Source: Paenibacillus sophorae
GTDB taxonomy: Bacteria; Bacillota; Bacilli; Paenibacillales; Paenibacillaceae
Direction of reading: 5' to 3'
NCBI RefSeq assembly: GCF_018966525.1
Contig: NZ_CP076607.1
Location: forward strand, 5,208,001-5,272,000
DNA: 64,000 bases
The position numbers and the translations under genes were made by a program. Positions 33,928-42,500 of this stretch are shown here, piece after piece. The stretch's first letter is position 1. Each line of letters opens with the position of its first letter. The notes under the pieces are model-generated. The model did not search any database, was not told the DNA's origin, and saw only the letters and a list, made by a program, of their open reading frames with translations.

Positions 33928-35508
33928 TTAACCTGCAAGATATTTATCAACGGCATTTCTAACCCCATTGACTTTAGTCCCATAGACGACTTGAATATTT
34001 TCGCCGTTTTTAATAACGCCTGATGCTCCTGTACTTTTTAAACCCGGTTCATCAACGATACCAGCGTCCGTTACCTTGACCCTCAAACGAGAGAAGCAGT
34101 TGTCAACGGTTTCAATATTCCCCTTACCTCCAAGAGCTTCCACAATAGCGGCAGCTAAATCGGTATCTTTGCCTGCGGCTATAGCTGTCTCGACGGATTT
34201 TTGGCTTGTTGTTTTCTCTTTGTAATCTTTTTTAGTGAACAATTTCACTTCATCATCTTCCCGGCCCGGGGTCTTGAGGTTAAACTTTTTAATTAAAAAG
34301 GTGAATACAACGTAATATGTCGCCAACTGAACAAGTCCTATGCCAACAAATAAAGGCCATCTTGTTCTGCCGATTCCTGCAGGCAAATTAAAAGTCAGGA
34401 ATTCTATGAGTCCGCCTGCCCCAAAAGCTCTAATCCCCGAGAGTACTGCAATAACCTCAAATATGCCGTCCAAAGCCGAGTGAACTACCCATAGAAACGG
34501 CGCCACAAACAAGAATGTAAATTCGATGGGTTCAGTTATGCCAACCAAAAATGAAGTTGCTACCGCTGGTATTAAAAGGGCTTTTAACGTATTCTTTTTT
34601 TCGGGTTTCGCTGTTTTATAAAAGGCCAGAGCCGCTCCTACCAAACCGAAAACTTTAACCATACCGTATTGCAAGAACTTTGCGGATGGGTCAAACAGCT
34701 TGACAGACGGATCTGTTATCTGCGCCAGGAATATATTGTAAGCGCCTAAATACGTTTGTCCGTTTATAGTCAATTCGCCACCCATGTTAGAATAGAGGAA
34801 TGGTGAATATACGAGATGGTGTAATCCTGTAGGTATGAGAAATCTGTTTAAAAATCCGTATATAAACACGCCTATCGAACCTGAGAAATTAATGAAATTC
34901 GCTGTTGCCCGAATACCGTCGGCGGCAAATGGCCAAATATAACTGAACACAACAGCCAATACGGTCAAAATCGGAACTAAAACGATATATACCAGCTTGG
35001 TGTTGCCATACAATGAAATCGCTCCCGGCAACTCTTTATTGCAAAGCTTGTTATGGACAAGCGCTACGATGACCCCGAGGATCATTCCAAGGAAAACCCC
35101 CATATCAATGACTTGAAAGCCTAATACGATGGTTTGCCCGGTTCCCTGTAATTCAGAGGGATTGGTATATTTGATTAATTTTCCCGTTAACTTAAGCCAC
35201 TCGTTGTTAGCACCCAGGAATGTCAAGTATGACAATAGAGCTATAAGCGCCGCTTCCGCTTTCTTTTCTTTCGCTATTCCCATCGCGATGCCAACGCAGA
35301 AGACAATTCCCAAGTTGGTCAAAATAGGCCAAACCCCGCTGGCCATAAACTTGCCGACATTGATTAAGGAACTGCCTTCACCAACAATTGTCGGATTACT
35401 GAAAATTGTAGTAATTGCCAAAATCAAACCGACGATCGGCAAAAACAAAACGGGAACAACGATCGCTCTTGCAAAAATCTGCATACTGTTTACAACTTTA
35501 TCCTTCAT
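33928..35508 (-). CDS. PTS EIICB, alpha-glucoside/maltose type
   Basis: A 526-residue membrane transporter. The EIIC domain occupies about residues 1-410, with about ten membrane segments and GITEPIEFTFLFVAPFLWVVH. The EIIB domain occupies about 450-526, with the phosphorylated cysteine in TVDNCFSRLRVKV. No EIIA is fused; the separate EIIA at 29535 should supply it. The pair with GH4 phospho-alpha-glucosidase suggests uptake and hydrolysis of maltose-like disaccharides. ATG 35508 is preferred to the TTG just before it. Confidence 0.9.
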   Translation of the reverse strand: MKDKVVNSMQIFARAIVVPVLFLPIVGLILAITTIFSNPTIVGEGSSLINVGKFMASGVWPILTNLGIVFCVGIAMGIAKEKKAEAALIALLSYLTFLGANNEWLKLTGKLIKYTNPSELQGTGQTIVLGFQVIDMGVFLGMILGVIVALVHNKLCNKELPGAISLYGNTKLVYIVLVPILTVLAVVFSYIWPFAADGIRATANFINFSGSIGVFIYGFLNRFLIPTGLHHLVYSPFLYSNMGGELTINGQTYLGAYNIFLAQITDPSVKLFDPSAKFLQYGMVKVFGLVGAALAFYKTAKPEKKNTLKALLIPAVATSFLVGITEPIEFTFLFVAPFLWVVHSALDGIFEVIAVLSGIRAFGAGGLIEFLTFNLPAGIGRTRWPLFVGIGLVQLATYYVVFTFLIKKFNLKTPGREDDEVKLFTKKDYKEKTTSQKSVETAIAAGKDTDLAAAIVEALGGKGNIETVDNCFSRLRVKVTDAGIVDEPGLKSTGASGVIKNGENIQVVYGTKVNGVRNAVDKYLAG

Positions 35509-35511
35509 CAA

Positions 35512-35787
35512 AAGCCCCCCCTCATCATTTTCAATTCCGCATTATGTAAGCGGTTTATTGTTTACGTTTTACACTCTAACAAATTTTTCCCCCCGTTTAA
35601 ATACAAAAACGGCATTAAAAAACAGGTTCCATCAACTGACAACCTGTTATTAATAGTTTCCATGTTTTGGTTTCATAAGCACTTCCAGGCAGCGTCTGCT
35701 TGTCAGCGATTTGGTTCGTCAAGCAAACAAAAAACCTCCCCCGGCCATTCGGCCAAAGAAGGCTTAACGCATAGTCGCAGGCCCCGT
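35512..35787. other. Leader of the PTS gene and gerE terminator
   Basis: 276 bases. The right-hand 60 bases hold the gerE terminator and the repeat. The left part contains TGTTTACGTTTTACA, similar to the TGTAAAC-rich palindrome before EIIA, suggesting a shared regulator. No clear -35/-10 pair was found for the PTS gene. Confidence 0.5.
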
Positions 35788-35885
35788 CTATATTTTCAGC
35801 TCCCCAAGCTTGATCAGCTCGACAACCGCTTGCGAACGGCCTTTTACATTTAATTTTTGCATAACGTTGGAGATGTGGTTGCGAA
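35727..35885. repeat. Right copy of the gerE-3' direct repeat
   Basis: Contains the terminator and codons ~44-74 of intact gerE. It is the partner of 28201-28361 in the same orientation. The two copies bracket 7.4 kb of sugar-utilisation genes. Confidence 0.9.
35729..35765 (-). terminator. gerE terminator
   Basis: On the minus strand AAGCCTTCTTTGGCC folds onto GGCCGGGGGAGG (several G-U pairs), followed by six T. Confidence 0.7.
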
Positions 35886-36012
35886 CCGTCTTCTCGCTGA
35901 TAAATAATAAGCCGGCGATATCGCGCGTCGTTTTATCCTGAACAAGAAGTTCGAATACTTCACGTTCACGATGCGTTAACAAGAATTTGCTGTGATGCTC
36001 GTTCCCCTTCAT
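35788..36012 (-). CDS. gerE: GerE, late mother-cell sporulation regulator
   Basis: A 74-residue protein, the same length as B. subtilis GerE, made almost entirely of a LuxR-type helix-turn-helix (LLTHREREVFELLVQDKTT, then FISEKTVRNHISNVMQKLNV). GerE works with sigma-K RNA polymerase to switch late spore-coat and crust genes. A good sigma-K promoter lies upstream. CgeB-like crust genes, known GerE/sigma-K targets in Bacillus, are elsewhere in this window. A truncated copy of its 3' end lies at 28263-28361. Confidence 0.95.
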   Translation of the reverse strand: MKGNEHHSKFLLTHREREVFELLVQDKTTRDIAGLLFISEKTVRNHISNVMQKLNVKGRSQAVVELIKLGELKI

Positions 36013-36077
36013 GGTGGTGTCACCCCTCCTTGCCCGGGATTGTTTGGTCTAACAAGGTAAAGGGATACAGTCAAATT

Positions 36078-36105
36078 TATAGTATGTATTGGGTATCTCA
36101 ATGGT
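36078..36105 (-). promoter_or_regulatory. Sigma-K promoter of gerE
   Basis: On the minus strand: AC (36104-36105), a 17-base spacer and CATACTATA (36078-36086). This matches the sigma-K consensus AC-N16/17-CATANNNTA exactly, 66 bases before the gerE start. Transcription of gerE by sigma-K is established in B. subtilis. Confidence 0.75.
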
Positions 36106-36129
36106 GCCGTCAGCGGGTCTAAAATGGGC

Positions 36130-36177
36130 AGAAGCACCTTCAATCCCTGATGTATGCGAAGGATTGAAAGTGCTTCT
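36130..36177. terminator. Inverted repeat after the PucR-type gene
   Basis: AGAAGCACCTTCAATCC and GGATTGAAAGTGCTTCT form a 17-bp stem with one mismatch. The pucR-side T-run is poor; TTGTTT follows only on the plus strand. It is a probable terminator of mixed polarity. Confidence 0.5.
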
Positions 36178-36191
36178 TGTTTACAACCGTA

Positions 36192-37847
36192 TCAATCCGC
36201 ATCAATAAGCTCCTCCATAAGATAGGCGACCTTGAAGCGCAGATTGTCGCTGGTATTTCTGATTTTGCGGCCGGTGAGCTGCTCGCATTTTTCCAGCCGG
36301 TAGACGACCGTATTGCGGTGCACGAACAATTGCTTGGCTGTCTCGGCAATCTGACAGTTGTTGTCGTGATAAGCGATTAATGTTCGCATCAGCTCCCGCC
36401 GCTCTTTTTCATCCAGCCGGTTCAATTCTTTAAAGGTATCATTATAATATTTCTTCAGTTCTTCAAGCGGCAGCATCCGCAGCAGATCGGTCAGTTTCTT
36501 CACATGATAAAACTGGACAAAGCGGCGCTTCTTGCTGTTATGGGCCGTCTCCCAAGCTTCAACCGCCTCTTTGTAGGTTACGGGGATATCCGTCAGCCGG
36601 TCAATCGGATTACCGACTCCGAACGACACGGAAATCTTCTCCCTATGATAAAGGTTGTCACTGATTTCGGTCAATTGTTCCCGCAGCATCCGTTCCGCAT
36701 GCACTGGAGCCGTCTTGCCCCCGGAAATAGAAAGAATGAGCACGAACTGGTCCTTGTTGTTGAACAGCACAAACGAATGACCCCGCGAGAGAAACGCTTC
36801 CTTCAAAACTTCGTATAGTTCTTCCCGCTTGGACAATTGCTGCTCCTCGGAAGGAGGCAGAGCAAACTCCCTTCTGCCCAGGTCATCGTCCTGTTGGATA
36901 ACAATGCACAAAGAGGGTAATTTCTCGAACAGTCCGTAACGCTTACCACGGTGAATCAATTCCTGCTCGGAAGTAATAAACCCGTTAACGATATCCATAA
37001 AGAGATCATTCTTATAGCGTCTGGAACGTTCTTTCACCGCCTGCTTCTTGAGCAGTTCGAAGCTGATGACGTTGGCGGCCTGTTCCATAATCATAACCGG
37101 AAGCTGCTGAAGCTCGACCGATTGCTGCAGCGTCAGCAGGAAGCCCTGCGGCTGGTACGTCATAATCGGATGCGCGGCGACATAGTTTAGCGTTCCGGGG
37201 GCGGCATCCGCCAAGCAGCATACAGAGGTGCGGTCTTCATTCGGGAGCTGACTGGCCAACTCGCGGATTTTGGGCAGCAAGTGCTGATAAGCCTGCTTCC
37301 GGAAATGCGAAGACGCCGATATCAAATTCAACCTTTGATCCAGCAGGATGGCGGGGCTGTCCAGCAGCCCTGCTAAATCCCGCACAATTTCGGGAATTCC
37401 CTCCCCCTTTAGAATCAGGCTGGAAAATTGACGATGGCTTTGCAGCGCATTACGCAGTGTATCGGTATGCTTGTCCAAGATCGCATCAATGGCCTGGTTA
37501 ATGAGATCGCCAAGCGAAACGTTGAGCGGCAGCTCAATCAGCGGGAAACCGACCTCATTGGCGACGGCGATTGCCTCCTGGGGGATCGCTGACCAGAAAC
37601 GCTTTTTAATTCCGAGTCCGACGCAGCCGGCCGCCGATAATTCGGGGATGAGCGCCACAAGCTCCTCGGGGTGATCCTTTAGCGCATAAGCCGTTGTGAT
37701 TAATAGTTCGTCGGGTTTTACAAAATCAATAATATCCGGCGCATCCATCATATTGACGGAACAGACAGTCCGCCCCAGTCCCTGAAACCCGCATATGACC
37801 TTTGATTCCAGCAGAAACGGAATTTTCAAGAGCTCTGCTAATATCAT
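36192..37847 (-). CDS. PucR-family transcriptional regulator
   Basis: A 551-residue regulator. The PucR N-terminal domain (about 1-125) begins ILAELLKIPFLLESKVICGF. A central GAF/GGDEF-like region (about 290-430) follows, and then a C-terminal HTH_30 (about 480-545) with NNCQIAETAKQLFVHRNTVVYRLEKC. Members usually control uptake or catabolism of nitrogen compounds such as purines, or of amino and organic acids. It is divergent from a DctA-type symporter 302 bases away, which is its most likely target. Confidence 0.88.
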   Translation of the reverse strand: MILAELLKIPFLLESKVICGFQGLGRTVCSVNMMDAPDIIDFVKPDELLITTAYALKDHPEELVALIPELSAAGCVGLGIKKRFWSAIPQEAIAVANEVGFPLIELPLNVSLGDLINQAIDAILDKHTDTLRNALQSHRQFSSLILKGEGIPEIVRDLAGLLDSPAILLDQRLNLISASSHFRKQAYQHLLPKIRELASQLPNEDRTSVCCLADAAPGTLNYVAAHPIMTYQPQGFLLTLQQSVELQQLPVMIMEQAANVISFELLKKQAVKERSRRYKNDLFMDIVNGFITSEQELIHRGKRYGLFEKLPSLCIVIQQDDDLGRREFALPPSEEQQLSKREELYEVLKEAFLSRGHSFVLFNNKDQFVLILSISGGKTAPVHAERMLREQLTEISDNLYHREKISVSFGVGNPIDRLTDIPVTYKEAVEAWETAHNSKKRRFVQFYHVKKLTDLLRMLPLEELKKYYNDTFKELNRLDEKERRELMRTLIAYHDNNCQIAETAKQLFVHRNTVVYRLEKCEQLTGRKIRNTSDNLRFKVAYLMEELIDAD

Positions 37848-38149
37848 GGAAACTCAACCCTCCGTTACTTGTGATAGTTAATTTACCTCATTATCCACAA
37901 ATGAATAGCCAATACCTATCATAGCATGTCTTAATTATACAACATCAACAAAAGTGATAGCTATTTTTATTTAAGGTATATAATGCCTTGTGGGATACAA
38001 TCTATTATAATCAGTCAATAAAGAATACAAATGAAGTCACAAAAAATAACATGAAAGGTGAGTACTCAGGAAGAAGCAGGAAGAGCAACACTAAGAAAGC
38101 TTTATGCAGGTTGGATTACAGAAATTAAATTATTAGGAGGATGACAAAC
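37848..38149. other. Divergent intergenic region between pucR-type gene and dctA
   Basis: An AT-rich 302 bases. TATAAT boxes occur at 37979-37984 and 38006-38011 (plus strand) and at 37934-37939 (minus strand), but none has a recognisable -35 at normal spacing. This would suit activator-dependent promoters. No RNA element was recognised. Confidence 0.5.
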
Positions 38150-39472
38150 GTGAACAAGACAGCAGCTAAGGTGCGTCAGCCATTTTACAAAGGCTTGTTT
38201 TTCCAAATCATGATGTCCATTGTGCTGGGTATTGTTGTTGGATATATTTGGCCCACATTCGGAATCGCATTGAAACCGCTCGGGGACGGGTTCATTAAAC
38301 TCATCAAGATGATTATTTCCCCTCTTGTCTTCGTTGTCGTCGTGCTTGGCATTGCGAAGGTGGGCAATATTAAGACGGTCGGTCGGATCGGCGGCAAGGC
38401 GCTGCTGTACTTTGAGATTGTAACGACAATCGCCCTGATTATCGGCATGCTTGTTGCAAACGTGATGAATCCGGGATCAGGGATGCATGTGAATCCTGAT
38501 TCACTGTCCACTGACGCTGTGACTAAAGTGACCAAGAACTCCGAGCTCCCTCACGGAACTGAATTCTTTATGAACATTATTCCAGACAGCGTTGTATCGG
38601 CGTTCGCCACGAACACGATGCTGCAAGTGCTGCTTGTATCCTGTCTCTTCGGTTTCGCTCTCGTACGTGTAGGGGGCAAGACCTCAGAGGTCCTTATTAA
38701 CCTGCTGGAGCACATTAGCCATGTCATTTTTCAAATTATGGGCTTCATTATGAAGCTGACCGCAATTGCTACCTTTGGAGCGATGGCGTTCACCGTAAGC
38801 CAGTACGGCATGCAGACGCTGCTTGCTTTCGGCAAGCTCTTCCTCGCCATGACGGTGGCCTGTCTGCTCTTCCTGCTCGTTCTAGAAGTGATTATGCGGG
38901 TGTTTGTCGGAATCGGTCTATGGAAAGCCATTATGCTTGTGCGTGAGGAAATTGTATTTTCATTTGCAACCGGCTCGACTGAGGCCGTTATGCCGCAATT
39001 AATGAGCAAGCTGGAGAGAGCGGGCTGCGACCGCTCGGTTGTCGGACTCGTCGTTCCGACAGGCTACTCCTTCAACCTCGATGGCGCCTCTATCTACTTG
39101 TCGCTGGCGCTCGTCTTCCTGGCGCAAGCAACCGGCGTAGAACTCAGCATATACGAGCAAATCGTACTTCTCGCCGTGCTGCTGCTTACTTCCAAGGGAA
39201 TGGCCGGCATTCCGGGCTCGGCGTTCGTCGCCTTGTCGGCTACTGCGGCAAGCACAGGCTCTATACCCATCGCTGCCGTTGCGCTTATGCTTGCTCCTGA
39301 CCGCATTATGGGCAACTTCCGTACGACGGTCAACATTATCGGCTACACCGTCGCTACATTCGTTGTAGCCCGTTGGGAAGGGCTGCTCAACAAGGATAAA
39401 GCTCTGCTGGCCATGCAGAACAAACCGCATGATTCTTCCGGCATGCCGGTAACCATCCAGGCCAATGATTAA
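38150..39472 (+). CDS. dctA: DctA-type dicarboxylate/cation symporter
   Basis: A 440-residue DAACS (GltP/DctA) family transporter with about eight membrane helices and two re-entrant loops. SFATGSTEAVMPQLM is the HP1 serine-rich hairpin, VVPTGYSFNLDGASIYLS the NMDGT-like cation motif, and MLAPDRIMGNFRTTVNIIG the substrate-binding helix 8. It imports C4-dicarboxylates or glutamate/aspartate with H+ or Na+. I choose GTG 38150: AGGAGG abuts the ATG at 38141 with no spacing but is 9 bases from this GTG. Confidence 0.9.
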   Translation: MNKTAAKVRQPFYKGLFFQIMMSIVLGIVVGYIWPTFGIALKPLGDGFIKLIKMIISPLVFVVVVLGIAKVGNIKTVGRIGGKALLYFEIVTTIALIIGMLVANVMNPGSGMHVNPDSLSTDAVTKVTKNSELPHGTEFFMNIIPDSVVSAFATNTMLQVLLVSCLFGFALVRVGGKTSEVLINLLEHISHVIFQIMGFIMKLTAIATFGAMAFTVSQYGMQTLLAFGKLFLAMTVACLLFLLVLEVIMRVFVGIGLWKAIMLVREEIVFSFATGSTEAVMPQLMSKLERAGCDRSVVGLVVPTGYSFNLDGASIYLSLALVFLAQATGVELSIYEQIVLLAVLLLTSKGMAGIPGSAFVALSATAASTGSIPIAAVALMLAPDRIMGNFRTTVNIIGYTVATFVVARWEGLLNKDKALLAMQNKPHDSSGMPVTIQAND

Positions 39473-39504
39473 TAATCTTCCATTCTATTGATATGCTAAC
39501 GCAA

Positions 39505-39539
39505 AAGGCCGCAGATCAGTTACTGAATCTGCGGCCTTC
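39505..39539. terminator. Bidirectional terminator between dctA and the giant SLH gene
   Basis: AAGGCCGCAGAT and ATCTGCGGCCTT form a perfect 12-bp stem with a short extra stem inside. TTTT follows on the minus strand and TTCTAT on the plus strand. Confidence 0.75.
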
Positions 39540-39566
39540 TATATGCGTGAGATTATCCAGAGTACC

Positions 39567-42500
39567 TTATTGAAGTTGATATAATCTGTAAATTAGTGCA
39601 GCAGCTTCCGCTTTGCTCGTAGTCTGGGCAGGACGGAAGGTGTTATCCTCAAATCCTTCAAACAGCTGTGTACTCTTGGTTAGAGCAACACTTGCCGCTG
39701 CCCACTTCGAAATCTTGTTTCCATCAGTAAAAGCTGCATTCACTGTTCCTGGCTGAGTTATTGTCTTCACTCCGTTATAGGTCGTCAATGCACGCGCCAG
39801 CATCGTTGCAATTTCCTCACGGGTGATCGTTGCCTTAGGATCGAAGACCTTGCCTGATTTGCCATTAATTATCCCTGCAGCATACGCAGCTGCAATTTCA
39901 TCATAATAAGAATTACCGATAGCAACGTCTTTAAATGGCAAGGAAAGGTTCTTGCCGTCCAGACCGTATGCTCTGGCAATCCAGGCAGCGAACTGTTGAC
40001 GTGTTACTTTGTCAGAAGGTTGGAACTCTTTTGTCTGTTCCAGAATACCTTTGGCCAGCAGATAATTGATTTCCTTCACAGCCCAATGGGTCTGCAGCAC
40101 ATCAGAGAAAGCGCCTGTTCCCAACATCACTGTGTACTGGCTAAAGTGGCCTCTGGGCGCACTTACAGTTTGTGTAATCGGGTCATATTTCCCCCCAACC
40201 GCTTCCCATGTGAGACTCTTCTCATCCAGCACATACACTGTCAGATTCTCAAGGTTCGCTTCGGAGTATTTGGACGTATCGATGGAGGAGACATCGAAGG
40301 TTACATTGACTGGCTTCACGAAACTCTCGACAGCTTTGCCTCCGACAGATGCACTAAATTCCATAACGGGTATGCTGGCCAGCGGTTCAGCCTGACTAGG
40401 CTTGTTCACCACCGCGTTCTGCACAACTTCAGCCGCCAAGGTAATCTTCTGGCCTGCTTCCACATTGCCGAAGGTATCTGGCTCAATTGTGAATGCCGTA
40501 TGATCCATCTGAAGCTTCAGTCCATCAATTCCGTTCTCTTTGACCAAAGCTAATATCTCTGACGGAAGAGAAGTATTCAGCTTATTAATACCTTCACCTA
40601 TTGACGGTGTCTTAACGGTCAGGGACAGCTTCAATTCATCAGCTAAGCCCGCACCCAGCTTGGTTGTCAGCTCCTGGGAAACAACAGTCAAAGCTTGTTT
40701 AGTCGATTGAATCTGATTGCTGATCAATTCTTCGCTCAAACTGGAGGAAACAGAATTGCCCTCCACGGTCACATTTTCCTTGGCAATCGTTACTTCGCCA
40801 GCCTTATTAAGAGCCGCTTGACAGGAGGACACCACTCCAACCTTCAATTGCTGGAGCGCTTCTACCGCAACTCCTTGTGCGTTATTCAAAACTGCAGCTG
40901 CATTCTGAATAAGTGCCTGTGTGAATTCAATCGCCTTCTCAGGGCTGTCCAAATGATTCAGCAAGTATGGAGCACTCTCCATCAGTTCACTGACAGAGCT
41001 AACAATCTTTTGCTTCTCTACAGGGTCCTGAATCATTTCGAGCAATTGAGAAGCGCTATTTAATGCTTGGGTTAGACTCTTGCTGTTTTGTTCAGCCTCT
41101 TGAGGCGTTCCAACAGATTTAAGAGACTGAGCAATACTTGTCAGGGCGCTTTGAGCTGCTGAAGCTCGCTCCGATGCCGTACCTGTTGCATCCTTTAGTA
41201 ATTCTTGCAGCTTGTCTACATTTTCGTTGATCGTAGTTGAAGGCGCAGCAGGAGTGGGAGATGGAGAAGAGATTACCGTTCCAACATTCCCATTTCCCGG
41301 ATTAACGTCCCCATTGTTGCCGTTGACCGGCTGCCCGGCTTGACCATTATCCATATCTTCCCCTGGAGTGCTCTGTCCCGGATCAACTACAGTTCCTGCT
41401 GCTGATTCCAGTACAAACTTCTTATCCAGGCTGTAGGTTTGTCCATCAATGGTTATAGCAGCCTTAATTACATAAGTTCCGTCAGGCAAATACCCGTAAA
41501 CACTCAGCGGATAATTTAAGGAATTCCCTTTATACAGCTCGTTCCCTGCCTCATCCTGAATTTCGTAGGTCGCGGATTCCGGATATACATATTTATACCA
41601 GTCTCCCCAACCTCCGTTTGAAACCAGAATCTGTGGTTTCTTAATTTGTCCGATACTGTTTCCAGCGGCATCAACTAATCCGACCTCCAGCGAATTCTCA
41701 CCAGCGGAACGAACTAATTTTCCATCCTGTAGCCCTACAATATCCAAACCATGGATTGCCTGCGGGGCAAGCTGTGTGAGCGTGCCGGCTTTCAGCGTCC
41801 CAGGCGCGAAATGGATGTTATATTGATACTCAATAGCCCCGGCAGATTGATCCAGTTGAACCGTTACTTCACCTGGAGTCAATTGAACCTGAGCCGCATC
41901 ATATGCATAGCCTCTCAATTTCGATTTGCTTGGAGTCGTATATTCAACGGTATAAATGCTTCCCGATTCCGGCGCAAGCAGAGTAGCCAGTCCAGAATCC
42001 GACTCAACGATTTCCAGTGTGTTCTCTCCTTCCCCAATGACAACATCATCACGATAAATAAATGTGTTGCCTCGGGTATGAGCCAATACGTCGTAAGTGC
42101 CTTGTGCAGCGTAAAAATAATTTTCATTTGTAGCATTACTATCGATTACATAAGGAACGTAGTCTGCGCCAGCCAGTCCTGTGCGTACAACGGATAGCTC
42201 TTCCATATACTTTGTCAGATTAACTTTACTGACCTGCTGGAGAGGTTGTCTGGCATCCAGCACCAATGAATATTCCTTGCCTGGCTCCGTACGAATGGAA
42301 CCATACATGTAGTACCCGTACTTGGATTCCACTCCCAGGTAACTGCGATTGTAGCGCATAAAGTCAATTCCGACTACCGAGGGTGATTCTACAACAAGAA
42401 ATGCCTCATGATCATCTTGGCTGATGAACTGGGATTGCTTGTTATAGGAACCGTCGTCCTTCTTAATTACTGCATCAACATACGCAAAGTCCAGCGGAAC

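Noticed and set aside
28362..35726. Classical integrative island with attL/attR
   Set aside because: No integrase or recombinase is present and gerE is not a usual integrase target; the repeats are reported only as a flanking duplication.
38141..38149. ATG at 38141 as start of dctA
   Set aside because: AGGAGG directly abuts it with no spacing; GTG 38150 has correct spacing.
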